64,000 bases of DNA from Klebsiella electrica (GTDB lineage: Bacteria; Pseudomonadota; Gammaproteobacteria; Enterobacterales; Enterobacteriaceae). Below, piece after piece: positions 27,620 to 44,647 of this stretch; the first letter of the stretch is position 1; each line of letters opens with the position of its first letter. The notes below the pieces were generated by a model. The model saw only the letters and a program-made list of their open reading frames with translations, was not told the DNA's origin and searched no databases. The stretch covers positions 1,736,001 to 1,800,000 of the forward strand of contig NZ_CP041247.1 of assembly GCF_006711645.1 (NCBI RefSeq). Direction: 5' to 3'. The translations under genes were made by a program, and so were the position numbers.

Positions 27620-28359
27620 TGGAACCAGTAATAAATTTTAGTCACGTTACGAAAGAGTATCCGCTTTACCACCATATTGGCTCAGGCATTAAGGATCTCG
27701 TATTTCACCCGAAAAGAGCTTTTCAGCTGTTAAAAGGGCGTAAATATCTTGCGATCGAAGATATCACCTTCACCGTTGGTAAAGGCGAGGCCGTCGCGCT
27801 GATTGGCCGTAACGGAGCAGGGAAAAGTACCTCTCTCGGGCTGGTGGCCGGGGTGATTAAGCCAACGAAAGGCACAGTCACCACTCAGGGGCGTGTTGCC
27901 TCGATGCTTGAGTTAGGCGGCGGCTTTCACCCTGAATTAACCGGTCGGGAAAATATTTTTCTCAATGCGACCCTGCTTGGTCTACGCCGCAAAGAAGTTC
28001 AGCAGCGCATGGATCGGATAGTAGAGTTCTCCGAGTTAGGGGATTTCATTGACGAGCCTATTCGCGTGTATTCGAGTGGTATGCTGGCGAAACTCGGATT
28101 CTCTGTCATCAGTCAGGTAGAACCCGATATCCTTATTATCGATGAAGTCCTTGCTGTTGGTGATATTTCGTTCCAGGCCAAGTGTATCCAGACAATAAAA
28201 GACTTCAAAAATAAAGGTGTAACGATATTATTCGTTAGCCATAATATGAGTGATGTTGAAAAAATCTGTGATCGGGTTGTTTGGATCGAAGACCACAAAC
28301 TCCGCGAAATTGGCTCAGCTGAGAGAATCATCGAACTCTACAGACAAGCAATGGCTTAA
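27619..28359 (+). CDS. wzt: O-antigen ABC transporter, ATP-binding subunit
   Basis: The ATPase of the Wzm/Wzt exporter. 246 residues with Walker A GRNGAGKST, signature YSSGMLAKLGF, Walker B ILIIDEVLAVGD and the H-loop FVSHNMSD. It ends soon after the nucleotide-binding domain and lacks the C-terminal carbohydrate-binding domain present in Wzt proteins that recognise a capped chain end. That is as expected for D-galactan I systems, where chain length depends on coupling of synthesis and export. Confidence 0.95.
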   Translation: MEPVINFSHVTKEYPLYHHIGSGIKDLVFHPKRAFQLLKGRKYLAIEDITFTVGKGEAVALIGRNGAGKSTSLGLVAGVIKPTKGTVTTQGRVASMLELGGGFHPELTGRENIFLNATLLGLRRKEVQQRMDRIVEFSELGDFIDEPIRVYSSGMLAKLGFSVISQVEPDILIIDEVLAVGDISFQAKCIQTIKDFKNKGVTILFVSHNMSDVEKICDRVVWIEDHKLREIGSAERIIELYRQAMA

Positions 28360-28373
28360 TAATTGGTAATAAT

Positions 28374-30272
28374 ATGAACAGTATTAAAATTTACACATGT
28401 CACCACAAACCCAGTGCTTTTCTAAACGCCTCTATTATTAAACCACTGCATGTCGGGAAAGCGAATACCTACAATGATATTGGCTGTGAAGGAGATGATA
28501 GCGGAGACAACATTTCCTTTAAAAATCCTTTTTATTGTGAGCTGACGGCCCATTATTGGGTGTGGAAGAATGAATCCCTCGCTGATTATGTTGGATTCAT
28601 GCATTACCGTCGACATCTGAACTTTTCCGAACAACAAAATCATCCTGAGGATAACTGGGGAGTGGTCAACTACCCGGCGATCAATGCTGAATATGAAAAT
28701 CAGTTCGGATTAAGTGATGAGTCTATACAGACCTGCGTCGATGGATATGATCTGCTGTTACCTAAAAAATGGTCGGTAACATTCGCAGGGAGTAAAAATA
28801 ACCTTGATCATTATACAAAAGGTGAATTTTTACATATCAAAGATTATCAGTCCGCCCTGGAAGTTGTTGAAGAGTTGTATCCGACATATAAAGATGCGAT
28901 TCAACAATTCAATAATGCAACGGATGGCTATTACACGAACATGTTTGTTATGCGCAAAGACATGTTTGTGGATTATTCAGAATGGCTTTTTGCTATTTTG
29001 TCTAATCTTGAAAACCGGATTTCGATGAATAACTATAATGCTCAAGAGAAACGTGTGATTGGACACATTGCTGAGCGTTTATTCAATATCTATATCATTA
29101 AATGCCAACAAGATAAACAGCTAAAAATAAAAGAACTACAGCGCACGTTTGTCACTGCTGAAACATTTAATGGTAAATTAAATCCTGTTTTTGACGCTGA
29201 GACAAGTGTTCCGGTTGTTATCAGCTTTGATAATAACTATGCATTAAGTGGCGGGGCATTAATAAATTCAATCGTGCGCCATTCTGATGCGAACAAGAAC
29301 TATGATATTGTTGTTCTGGAAAACAAGGTTAGTCATCTAAATAAAAAACGCCTTATCAATCTGGTTGCTGGTCATAACAACATATCGTTGCGCTTTTTCG
29401 ATGTGAATTCATTCACTGAGATAAGCGATGTGCATACCCGCGCGCATTTTAGTGCCTCGACCTATGCCCGCTTGTTCATTCCGCAACTTTTCCGTGATTA
29501 TAAAAAAGTTGTGTTTATCGATTCTGATACCGTCGTGAAGGCCGATCTGGCGACGCTTCTGGATGTTAATATCGGTAGCAATTTGGTTGCTGCGGTTAAA
29601 GATATTGTCATGGAAGGGTTTGTGAAGTTTGGCACGATGTCAGAATCTGATGATGGCATTATGCCCGCAGAGCAGTACCTGAAAAAGACATTAGGAATGA
29701 CGAATCCTGACGCATATTTCCAGGCCGGGATTATCATTTTCAATGTCGAACAAATGGTTAAAGAGAACACCTTTGCTCAGTTGATGGCAGCCCTGAAAGC
29801 CAAAAAATATTGGTTCTTAGATCAGGATATCATGAACAAAGTGTTCTTTGGCAGAGTCGAGTTTTTACCGCTGGAATGGAACGTATACCATGGCAATGGT
29901 AATACTGATGATTTCTTCCCAAACCTCAAGTTCGCGACCTATATGCGTTTTCTGCAGGCCAGAAGAAATCCGAAAATGATTCACTATGCGGGTGAAAACA
30001 AACCATGGAATACTGAGAAAGTCGATTTCTATGATGATTTTCTGGAAAATGTTTTAAATACCCCATGGGAAAAAGAAGTTTACTATCGCCAGTTACCTGT
30101 GGCCTCGGCAGGACATAACCAGAATAGTGAACTGAAGCAAACTGTGTTGCTGCAGACAAAGATTAAAAGAACTTTGATGCCATATGTTAATAAATATGCT
30201 CCTGTCGGTTCACCAAGAAGAAATAAGCTCATTAAATATTATTATAAAGTTCGCCGTACGATTCTTGGCTAA
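28374..30272 (+). CDS. wbbM: bifunctional D-galactan I polymerase (GT111 + GT8)
   Basis: WbbM builds the D-galactan I chain by alternately adding galactofuranose and galactopyranose. The 632-residue protein has an N-terminal DUF4422/GT111 domain (about 1-250; KIYTCHHKPSAF near the start, YVGFMHYRRHLNF) and a GT8 domain (about 275-540) with the metal-binding VFIDSDTVVKADL, YFQAGIIIFNVEQM and WFLDQDIMNKVFF. A basic tail (RRNKLIKYYYKVRR) may contact the membrane. It lies 14 bases after wzt and uses UDP-galactofuranose from Glf, encoded next. The domain assignment follows published structural work on Klebsiella WbbM as I recall it. Confidence 0.93.
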   Translation: MNSIKIYTCHHKPSAFLNASIIKPLHVGKANTYNDIGCEGDDSGDNISFKNPFYCELTAHYWVWKNESLADYVGFMHYRRHLNFSEQQNHPEDNWGVVNYPAINAEYENQFGLSDESIQTCVDGYDLLLPKKWSVTFAGSKNNLDHYTKGEFLHIKDYQSALEVVEELYPTYKDAIQQFNNATDGYYTNMFVMRKDMFVDYSEWLFAILSNLENRISMNNYNAQEKRVIGHIAERLFNIYIIKCQQDKQLKIKELQRTFVTAETFNGKLNPVFDAETSVPVVISFDNNYALSGGALINSIVRHSDANKNYDIVVLENKVSHLNKKRLINLVAGHNNISLRFFDVNSFTEISDVHTRAHFSASTYARLFIPQLFRDYKKVVFIDSDTVVKADLATLLDVNIGSNLVAAVKDIVMEGFVKFGTMSESDDGIMPAEQYLKKTLGMTNPDAYFQAGIIIFNVEQMVKENTFAQLMAALKAKKYWFLDQDIMNKVFFGRVEFLPLEWNVYHGNGNTDDFFPNLKFATYMRFLQARRNPKMIHYAGENKPWNTEKVDFYDDFLENVLNTPWEKEVYYRQLPVASAGHNQNSELKQTVLLQTKIKRTLMPYVNKYAPVGSPRRNKLIKYYYKVRRTILG

Positions 30273-32332
<2,060 letters not shown>

Positions 32333-32344
32333 GTGGACATAGCA

Positions 32345-33478
32345 ATGAAAAAACTGTGTTATTTCATAAATTCGGATTGGTACTTTGATTTGCATTGGAC
32401 CGATCGTGCAATTGCCGCCCGAGATGCCGGTTATGAGATTCACATTATTAGCCATTTTGTCGAAGATAAAATAGCAAAAAAATTTAAGGTATTAGGTTTT
32501 ATTTGTCATAACATCCCTCTTGTCGCTCAATCATTCAACATTTTGATTTTCTTTCGGGCCTTTTCTCAGGCGCGGAAAATTATTCAAAATATAAATCCGG
32601 ACTTGTTGCACTGCATTACGATCAAGCCGTGTTTGATTGGTGGCTTTCTGGCAAAAAGTACCCAGCGGCCTGTTATTTTGAGTTTTGTCGGTTTAGGGCG
32701 GGTGTTTTCCGCAGAGTCAGTCGGCCTTAAACTGCTGCGTAATTTTACGGTTATGGCATATAAGTATATCGCCAGTAACAAATGCAGTTTGTTTATGTTC
32801 GAACATGATAAAGACAGAGCCAGACTCGCCGACCTTGTTGGTATCGATTACAAGCAAACTATTGTGATTGATGGTGCAGGCATTAACCCCGAGATTTACA
32901 AGTATTCTCTGGAGCAACAGCGCGATGTCCCGGTCGTCCTTTTTGCAAGTCGGATGCTGTGGAGTAAAGGACTTGGCGATCTGATTGAAGCCAAAAAAAT
33001 ACTGAGCAATAAAAATATCCACTTTACGCTGAATGTGGCCGGTATCTTAGTGGAAAATGACAAAGACGCAATTCCGCTCGCGACGGTACAGCAGTGGCAA
33101 AGTGAAGGCATGATTAACTGGCTTGGTCATTGCTCTAATGTCTTTGATTTGATTGAAGAATCAAATATCGTGGCTTTGCCGTCAGTCTATGCTGAAGGCG
33201 TACCGCGTATTTTGCTGGAAGCCTCTTCGGTAGGGCGCGCTTGTATTGCTTATGATGTTGGTGGCTGCGATAGTTTAATTATCAATAACGATAATGGGTT
33301 GATTGTAAAAAGTAAATCTGTCGAAGAACTGGCGGAAAAGCTCGGCTTCCTGTTAGATAACCCTGAAACTCGCGTCGCAATGGGCATTAATGGTAGAAAG
33401 CGCATTCAGGATAAATTCTCGAGTGTGATGATCATCAATAAAACATTAAAAACATACCGTGATGTTGTTGAAGAGTAG
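32345..33478 (+). CDS. wbbO: GT4 glycosyltransferase initiating D-galactan I
   Basis: WbbO acts on GlcNAc-PP-undecaprenol to start the D-galactan I chain. The protein is a GT-B enzyme of 377 residues from ATG 32345; a GTG twelve bases upstream is also possible. Features: LCYFINSDWYFDLHWTDRA at the N-terminus, VVLFASRMLWSKGLGDLIEA, INWLGHCSNVFDLIEESNI and LPSVYAEGVPRILLEASSVG, where the E-x7-E-like acidic pair binds the nucleotide sugar. It follows wbbN directly and is the last of the six core genes. Confidence 0.92.
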   Translation: MKKLCYFINSDWYFDLHWTDRAIAARDAGYEIHIISHFVEDKIAKKFKVLGFICHNIPLVAQSFNILIFFRAFSQARKIIQNINPDLLHCITIKPCLIGGFLAKSTQRPVILSFVGLGRVFSAESVGLKLLRNFTVMAYKYIASNKCSLFMFEHDKDRARLADLVGIDYKQTIVIDGAGINPEIYKYSLEQQRDVPVVLFASRMLWSKGLGDLIEAKKILSNKNIHFTLNVAGILVENDKDAIPLATVQQWQSEGMINWLGHCSNVFDLIEESNIVALPSVYAEGVPRILLEASSVGRACIAYDVGGCDSLIINNDNGLIVKSKSVEELAEKLGFLLDNPETRVAMGINGRKRIQDKFSSVMIINKTLKTYRDVVEE

Positions 33479-33596
33479 TTTTTGATGAAGCTAAGACGCT
33501 TTCATCTTACCTGTCTTTAAAAACTGGCAACCTACACATTAAACGCTATCAAAAAAAATATAATCGCGTTTATAAGCTAAGCGTCAAGGTGATAGC

Positions 33597-34907
33597 ATGT
33601 CTGATAAAAAGAGCATTGTTATTTCTGTTATTATCCCTGTACACAATGCTGCTGGATATATTTCAGATACCTTAAGCACGGTTTTGTCTCAAACACTGAA
33701 CGACATCGAAATCATTATTGTCAATGATTGTTCCGACGATAATACCTCCGAGATTGTCTCTGCGCTGGCGGAAACTGATTCACGGATTAGAGTGATTAAC
33801 AACGCGACAAACCTCGGTGGCGGAGGTTCGAGAAACGTCGGATTAGATGCCGCTATCGGTGAGTACGTTATTTTCCTCGATGACGACGATCATGTTGAAC
33901 ACCAGATGCTGGAACACATGTATGCGCGGGCTATCGATATACAAGCGGATGTCGTTATCTGTCGTAGCCAGTCGTTTGATCCCGCCTTGCAGGTTTATGC
34001 CCCGATGCCGTGGTCCGTGCGTCAGGAGCTGCTACCTGATCTTATGGTTTTTTCATCCCAGGATATTCCCTCTGATTTTTTCCGCGCCTTTATCTGGTGG
34101 CCATGGGACAAACTTCTCAGACGTCAGTTTATTGCCGCTCACCAGCTTCGTTTTCAGGAAATCAGAACAACGAACGACCTTTTCTTCGTTTGTGCTTTCA
34201 TGCTTATGGCGAACCGAATTTCGGTCTTAGATGAAACGCTAATTTCTCATACCATCAACCGTCCTGAATCCTTATCCGCCACCAGAGCAGAGTCGCACCA
34301 CTGTGCTGTTGAAGCACTGGCTGCTCTTAAAACGTTTATCTGTCAGCAGGGGATGATGGGGCAACGCCTCAGAGATTACAAAAACTATGCGGTCGTTTTC
34401 CTGGAGTGGCATTTAAACACGATCTCTGGACCGACATTCCAGCCGTTTTATCAGCAGGTACAAGAGTTTATTGGGGAGCTGGATGCCAGGGATGACGATT
34501 TTTATGATGAATTTATCACTGCCGCATACCGTAGGATCACCGTGCTGTCTGCTGAAGAGTATATCTTCTCCCTTAAAGATCGTGTCCTGAAAGAGCTTGA
34601 GTTTTTCCAGGCCAGGAGCGCCACATTAGAGCAAGAAGTTGAGGGGCTTACATACTCGTTTGCTGAGCAAAAGAGTGAAAATACGCTATTGCATACCCAA
34701 TTAGATGAGATTGAAGAGCGGGTGACTGAACAGGAAAAAAATATTCATCAGTTAACTGAAAAAAATAATGCTTTGCGTCATGAAATGACGATTAAACAGC
34801 AGGAGTTAAATGAAATTTACCAGCATTATAAAGAGTTAATCTCTTCTTTATCATGGAAGTTGACTCAGCCGCTAAGAGTAGCAAGACGATTTTTTAAAAG
34901 GTTTTAA
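33597..34907 (+). CDS. GT2 glycosyltransferase with C-terminal coiled coil (kfoC-like position)
   Basis: A 436-residue protein: an N-terminal GT2 domain (SVIIPVHNAAGYISDTLST, VNDCSDDNT, VIFLDDDDH) to about residue 250, then a long Glu/Gln-rich coiled coil (about 325-410) and a basic C-terminus ending SWKLTQPLRVARRFFKRF. The same tail motif recurs in transferases of lipid-linked polymers. A GT2 gene at this position in Klebsiella O1/O2-type loci is often annotated kfoC. The start is ATG 33597 after AAGGTG. It may modify or cap the polymer; an accessory scaffold role through the coiled coil is possible. Confidence 0.83.
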   Translation: MSDKKSIVISVIIPVHNAAGYISDTLSTVLSQTLNDIEIIIVNDCSDDNTSEIVSALAETDSRIRVINNATNLGGGGSRNVGLDAAIGEYVIFLDDDDHVEHQMLEHMYARAIDIQADVVICRSQSFDPALQVYAPMPWSVRQELLPDLMVFSSQDIPSDFFRAFIWWPWDKLLRRQFIAAHQLRFQEIRTTNDLFFVCAFMLMANRISVLDETLISHTINRPESLSATRAESHHCAVEALAALKTFICQQGMMGQRLRDYKNYAVVFLEWHLNTISGPTFQPFYQQVQEFIGELDARDDDFYDEFITAAYRRITVLSAEEYIFSLKDRVLKELEFFQARSATLEQEVEGLTYSFAEQKSENTLLHTQLDEIEERVTEQEKNIHQLTEKNNALRHEMTIKQQELNEIYQHYKELISSLSWKLTQPLRVARRFFKRF

Positions 34908-35243
34908 CAGAAGGTTAAGAGAGTTTCGTTTCCTTCTGGATGTTTCCTTATAAAGTTATTTTTTATATAAAAGAGCTCCTTATCACATGATTTGAGGAGC
35001 GCTTTTTCGGTTGGATTAATAATTTATTAGTTGGCAGGTAATCGATTTCTCGTTGAGTCTTTGCTGGGGGCAGCAATGTCTCAATGTGTGTAACTGGTTT
35101 TCTTTTTTACGTGAATATCTGCCTTTCTAAAAAATTTTCCAGGCGGAAATTACTTTTAAATATTGATGGCTATTCTATTTATTACTAATAAATTCTTTCT
35201 TCTAAAAGAATGTAGTTTTACTCATTGAATTACGGGGTGTAGA
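34908..35243. other. 336-bp intergenic region before the acyltransferase gene
   Basis: Contains a 7-bp hairpin directly after the previous stop (CAGAAGG 34908-34914 with CCTTCTG 34932-34938) and the terminator at 34975-35007. The remaining AT-rich sequence to 35243 probably carries the acyltransferase promoter. No gene is seen. Confidence 0.5.
34975..35007 (+). terminator. rho-independent terminator of the O-antigen operon
   Basis: GCTCCT (34975-34980) pairs with AGGAGC (34995-35000) around a 14-base loop and is followed by GCTTTTT. It would end the wzm-to-GT2 transcript and isolate the acyltransferase gene. Confidence 0.6.
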
Positions 35244-36251
35244 TTGTCTGTTAACAGATTTGATGCCATTGATGGCACTCGTGGGATATTGGCGGGCATG
35301 GTCATGCTCAGCCATATGTTTGGTAGCTTTATGGGCTGGCCGCAAGTCAGACCATTTAGTGGCGCCTATCTGTGCGTGGTGTACTTTTTCATCATGAGTG
35401 GCTTTGTTCTGACCTATGCCCACGCGTCGGGTAACTTTTTCAAATACCTTCTGACGCGGTTTGCCAGACTATGGCCGCTGCATTTTTTGTCGACCATTCT
35501 GATGGTCGGCATTTATTACTATAATGCCCATCATGGCGGCTATGTTTCCAGCCCTGATGTGTTTTCTGTTACTGTGATACTAAAAAATATATTATTTCTT
35601 CATGGTCTGTACTGGCATGACTTCAAGTTAATTAATGAGCCATCATGGAGTATAAGCATTGAGTTCTGGGCATCGCTTTTAATCCCTCTGGTCTTTGCGC
35701 GATTAGGAAATATGACTCGTGCCGTTGTTGCAGGGTTGTTCTTTATTTTTCTGTGGCATAAATACCCATCCGGGATACCACCCTCAATGCTGACCGCTAT
35801 GCTGTCTATGCTGATTGGTTCACTGTTTTTCTCTTTATCACAGACAGAGTATTTTAAGTGTCTGATGAAAGAAAAGTTCATGGCCTGTTTTATTGGCGCG
35901 GCGACGATGATATCAATCGTTGGTGTTTATGCTATGAATCACAGTCGACTGGATTATTTTTTATTCCTGGCGTTTATCCCGATGCTGTTCATAGATTATC
36001 TTCCCGATAATCAGTTGATAAAACGGATTTTCACCTCTAATTTATTCTTGTTTCTCTGCTATATTAGTTTCCCTTTGTATCTATTGCATGAGCTGGTTAT
36101 TGTTTCTGGATTCATTTTCGACCCTGAAAATGCCTGGGTATCAATATCAGTAGCGGCATTTGCCGCCATATTCATTGCCTATATTTATGCCCGGTTTATC
36201 GATTATCCTCTCTATCGCGCGTTAAAGCGCCAGATCGCCAAAATAAGCTAA
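35244..36251 (+). CDS. membrane acyltransferase (acyltransferase family 3)
   Basis: An integral-membrane O-acetyltransferase-type protein of 335 residues with about ten helices. The family motif is at the N-terminus: FDAIDGTRGILAGMVMLSH with the conserved His, then FFIMSGFVLTYA and LLTRFARLWPLHF (R-x10-H). WSISIEFWASLLIP is also characteristic. The start is TTG 35244, preceded by GGGG at a six-base spacing; no ATG precedes the conserved motif. Next to the D-galactan I operon it may acetylate galactan residues, as in O-acetylated Klebsiella serotypes; that link is inferred from position. Confidence 0.85.
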   Translation: MSVNRFDAIDGTRGILAGMVMLSHMFGSFMGWPQVRPFSGAYLCVVYFFIMSGFVLTYAHASGNFFKYLLTRFARLWPLHFLSTILMVGIYYYNAHHGGYVSSPDVFSVTVILKNILFLHGLYWHDFKLINEPSWSISIEFWASLLIPLVFARLGNMTRAVVAGLFFIFLWHKYPSGIPPSMLTAMLSMLIGSLFFSLSQTEYFKCLMKEKFMACFIGAATMISIVGVYAMNHSRLDYFLFLAFIPMLFIDYLPDNQLIKRIFTSNLFLFLCYISFPLYLLHELVIVSGFIFDPENAWVSISVAAFAAIFIAYIYARFIDYPLYRALKRQIAKIS

Positions 36252-36320
36252 TGCTCCGTTGCGTTTTATTGCGCGGCATTTAATGGGTTCCTGCGCTACG
36301 GCCGGGAACGCCCGGCGGAG

Positions 36321-36344
36321 AAAAGGGGAGGGGAATCCCCTCCC
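36321..36344 (-). terminator. his operon terminator
   Basis: On the minus strand GGGAGGGG and CCCCTCCC pair tightly (36344-36325) and run into CTTTTCTC. It lies ten bases after the hisI stop and between convergent acyltransferase and his transcripts. Confidence 0.8.
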
Positions 36345-36353
36345 GTTATCGAC

Positions 36354-36946
36354 TTATTTATGTCTGCTCCGCAGATTCTCGACCACCGCCGTCAAATCCA
36401 GCCCCTGATCCTGCAGCAGCACCAGCAGGTGATACACCAGGTCCGATGCCTCGTTCTTCAGTTCGAACTGGTCATGCACCGTTGCGGCCAGCGCGGTTTC
36501 CACGCCTTCTTCACCCACTTTTTGCGCAATACGCTTGGTACCGCTGGCATACAGCTTCGCGGTATAGGAGCTTTCCGGGTCCGCATGCTTACGCTCGGCC
36601 AGCAGTTGCTCCAGCTGATACAGGAACAGCCACTGGTGACCAGCGTCGCCGAAGCAGCTGGACGTGCCTTTATGGCAGGTCGGGCCGATCGGGTTAACCA
36701 GCACCAGCAGGGTGTCGTTGTCGCAATCCGGGGTAATGCTCACCACGTTGAGAAAGTTGCCGGAGGTTTCGCCCTTGGTCCACAGACGCTGTTTGGTCCG
36801 CGAATAAAAGGTCACTTTACCGCTCTCTTCGGTCTTCGCCAGCGCATCCTGATTCATGTAGCCCAGCATCAGCACTTCGCCGGAGATGGCGTGCTGCACG
36901 ATGGCCGGCATCATGCCGTCGGTTTTTTCCCAGTCCAGCTGTTCAG

Positions 36947-36953
<7 letters not shown>
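36354..36953 (-). CDS. hisI: bifunctional phosphoribosyl-AMP cyclohydrolase / phosphoribosyl-ATP pyrophosphatase
   Basis: Steps two and three of histidine synthesis. The N-terminal HisI domain (to ~110) has [29 protein letters not shown] and the metal-binding DCDNDTLL and [12 protein letters not shown]. The C-terminal HisE domain has [20 protein letters not shown] followed by EGVETALAA and [10 protein letters not shown]. At 199 residues it is the normal fused enterobacterial length. It is the last gene of the operon and overlaps hisF by seven bases. The product of HisG enters here. Confidence 0.98.
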
Positions 36954-42458
<5,505 letters not shown>

Positions 42459-42514
42459 GGTCGTTTCCCCTGTCTAATCTCTGAGACAGGCCCGTCGGGC
42501 CTGTTCCCCGTGGA

Positions 42515-43414
42515 TTACTCCATCATTTTCTCGATGGGCAGTACCAGAATGGAGCTGGCGCCCAGCGCTTTCAGTTTTTCCATGGTTTCCCAGAACAGGG
42601 TTTCGCTGCTGACCATGTGCATGGCAACGCGCTGTTTGTCACCGGCCAGCGGCAGAATGGTCGGGCGCTCAGCGCCAGGCAGCAGGGCCACCACTTCTTC
42701 CAGACGTTCGGTCGGGGCGTGCATCATGATGTATTTGGATTCGCGCGCCTGAATCACCCCCTGAATACGGGTCAGCAGGCGGTCGATTAACTGTTGCTTG
42801 GCGTCGGCCATTTCGCCATCGCGCTGAATCAGGCAGGCTTTAGAGCGGAACATCACTTCCACTTCGCGCAGACCGTTAGCTTCCAGGGTGGCGCCGGTGG
42901 AGACCAGGTCGCAAATCGCGTCGGCCAGGCCAGCGCGCGGGGCGACTTCAACGGAACCGTTCAGCAGACAGGATTTAAAGGAGATACCTTTCTGATCGAG
43001 GTAGCGCTTCAGCAGGTGCGGGTAGGAGGTGGCAATACGTTTGCCGTCCAGCGATGACGGACCGTCCCAGGCTTCATCCGCCGGAGTGGCCAGCGACAGG
43101 CGGCAGCCGCCAAAATCAAGACGACGCAGAGTGAAATAGCGCGGGTCTTCCCCCTGAGCGCGGCGGCTCAGCAGCTCTTCTTCCAGCACGTTCTCGCCGA
43201 TGATGCCCAGATCCACTACGCCGTCCATAATCAGGCCCGGGATATCGTCATCGCGGACACGCAGAATGTCGATGGGCATATTTTCCGCCAGCGCAATCAG
43301 ACGCTGGGTGTGCAAATTCACTTTAATGCCGCAACGGCCCAGTAATTCGCGTGAATCTTCGCTCAGGCGGCCTGATTTTTGAATAGCTATGCGTAAACGG
43401 CTGTTGTCTAACAT
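42515..43414 (-). CDS. hisG: ATP phosphoribosyltransferase
   Basis: The committed and feedback-inhibited first step of histidine synthesis. Long-form HisG of 299 residues: [16 protein letters not shown] at the start, [14 protein letters not shown], the PRPP-binding region [18 protein letters not shown], and a C-terminal ACT-like regulatory domain from about 225 that binds histidine. First structural gene of the operon, about 50 bases after the attenuator, with RBS AGGAAAA. Confidence 0.98.
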   Translation of the reverse strand: MLDNSRLRIAIQKSGRLSEDSRELLGRCGIKVNLHTQRLIALAENMPIDILRVRDDDIPGLIMDGVVDLGIIGENVLEEELLSRRAQGEDPRYFTLRRLDFGGCRLSLATPADEAWDGPSSLDGKRIATSYPHLLKRYLDQKGISFKSCLLNGSVEVAPRAGLADAICDLVSTGATLEANGLREVEVMFRSKACLIQRDGEMADAKQQLIDRLLTRIQGVIQARESKYIMMHAPTERLEEVVALLPGAERPTILPLAGDKQRVAMHMVSSETLFWETMEKLKALGASSILVLPIEKMME

Positions 43415-43461
43415 TCTTGTTTTCCTCTTAATACCTGTCTGAATCTGTCCGAATTTGGTTC

Positions 43462-43497
43462 AAAAAAAAGCCCCCGGAAGTAAATCTTCCGGGGGCT
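43462..43497 (-). promoter_or_regulatory. his attenuator terminator
   Basis: On the minus strand AGCCCCCGGAAG and CTTCCGGGGGCT (43497-43469) form a perfect 12-bp stem followed by eight U (43469-43462). It lies between the leader peptide and hisG. The ribosome's position on the His codons decides between this terminator and the upstream antiterminator. Confidence 0.95.
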
Positions 43498-43559
43498 CTA
43501 TTCGCGCTCATGCACCTCTGGAAGATCTAAACGTCTTCCAGCACACATCGCCTGAAAGA

Positions 43560-43610
43560 CTAGTCAGGATGATGGTGATGATGGTGATGTTTAAATTGAA
43601 CGCGGTTCAT
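43560..43610 (-). CDS. hisL: his operon leader peptide
   Basis: A 16-residue leader peptide, MNRVQFKHHHHHHHPD, with seven consecutive histidine codons. It differs from the Escherichia coli peptide as I recall it only at residue 2. When charged histidyl-tRNA is scarce the ribosome stalls in the His run and the attenuator does not form, so hisGDCBHAFI is transcribed. Confidence 0.97.
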   Translation of the reverse strand: MNRVQFKHHHHHHHPD

Positions 43611-43648
43611 AAAATTCTCTTTGAATGACTATGCATTTGATGCCTTTT

Positions 43649-43678
43649 AACCTAAACCACTTCAAGCGCAGAAAGCAA
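43649..43678 (-). promoter_or_regulatory. his operon promoter
   Basis: On the minus strand TTGCTT (43678-43673) and TAGGTT (43654-43649) are separated by 18 bases, about 40 bases before hisL. The sequence between them closely follows the known enterobacterial his promoter, a stringent-response-activated promoter. Confidence 0.7.
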
Positions 43679-43785
43679 GGGCTTTTTACCATCATTAATT
43701 CATTTCATCTTCACTGAAGAAATTGTCAGTTGCCGCTGGCTGGCGTAGCCTTAAGTCAGCACAGCGAAAGAGTCAGGAGCCAGGT

Positions 43786-44610
43786 ATGAAAAAGGTCGCA
43801 ATTGTCGGTTTAGGATGGCTGGGCATGCCGCTCGCTTTGTCATTGAGCGCGCGGGGATGGCAGGTTACCGGCAGCAAAACCACCCAGGACGGCGTGGAGG
43901 CGGCGAGGATGTGCGGTATCGAAAGCTATCCGTTACGCCTGGAACCGCAGCTGGTCTGCGATGCCGAAGATCTGGATGCATTGATGAATGTAGATGCGCT
44001 GGTGATTACGCTGCCGGCTCGTCGCAGCGGGCCGGGGGAAGATTTTTATCTGCAGGCGGTACAGGAGCTTGTCGATACGGCGTTGGCCTACCATATCCCG
44101 CGGATCGTCTTTACCAGTTCCACTTCCGTATACGGCAATGCCAGCGGGATGTTAAAAGAGAATTCGCCGCGCGATCCGCAAACCGCCAGCGGCAGGGTGC
44201 TAAAAGAGCTGGAGGACTGGCTGCATAACCTTCCGGGCACCTCGGTGGATATTTTGCGTCTGGCCGGGCTGGTGGGGCCCTCTCGTCATCCCGGGCGTTT
44301 CTTTGCCGGGAAGTCTGCGCCGGACGGTCAGCACGGCGTAAACCTGGTACACCTGCAGGATGTCATTTCGGCTATCGAGCTGCTGCTGCAGGCTCCGAAG
44401 GGCGGACACATCTATAATATATGTGCGCCCAAACATCCGGCGCGCGGCGTGTTCTACCCGCAAATGGCCCGTGAACTTGGGTTGCCGGCGCCGGTGTTTG
44501 CCGACAGCCCAAACGGCGACAGCGGAAAACTGATTGATGGTAACCGTATCTGCTATGAACTGGGGTTTGATTATCAGTACCCCGATCCGCTGGTGATGCC
44601 GATGGAGTAA
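43786..44610 (+). CDS. yeeZ: NAD(P)-binding SDR-type protein YeeZ
   Basis: An atypical SDR-fold protein of 274 residues, uncharacterised in reaction. The N-terminal dinucleotide loop VGLGWLGMPLALSL, VITLPARRSGPGEDF, the FTSSTSVYG strand and the IYNICAPKHPA segment match the E. coli YeeZ family. The Ser/Tyr region (SSTSVYG) is present but the usual downstream YxxxK is not obvious, so catalysis is uncertain. The start is ATG 43786; in-frame codons before it lack a Shine-Dalgarno and precede the first strand. It is divergent from the his operon and co-oriented with yeeY. Confidence 0.92.
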   Translation: MKKVAIVGLGWLGMPLALSLSARGWQVTGSKTTQDGVEAARMCGIESYPLRLEPQLVCDAEDLDALMNVDALVITLPARRSGPGEDFYLQAVQELVDTALAYHIPRIVFTSSTSVYGNASGMLKENSPRDPQTASGRVLKELEDWLHNLPGTSVDILRLAGLVGPSRHPGRFFAGKSAPDGQHGVNLVHLQDVISAIELLLQAPKGGHIYNICAPKHPARGVFYPQMARELGLPAPVFADSPNGDSGKLIDGNRICYELGFDYQYPDPLVMPME

Positions 44611-44647
44611 TCCGCCAGCGGGAAATCGCGAACCTAAGGGGGCGGCG

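Noticed and set aside
43571..43600. A run of ATG/GTG repeats that might be a microsatellite
   Set aside because: It is the complement of the seven His codons of hisL.
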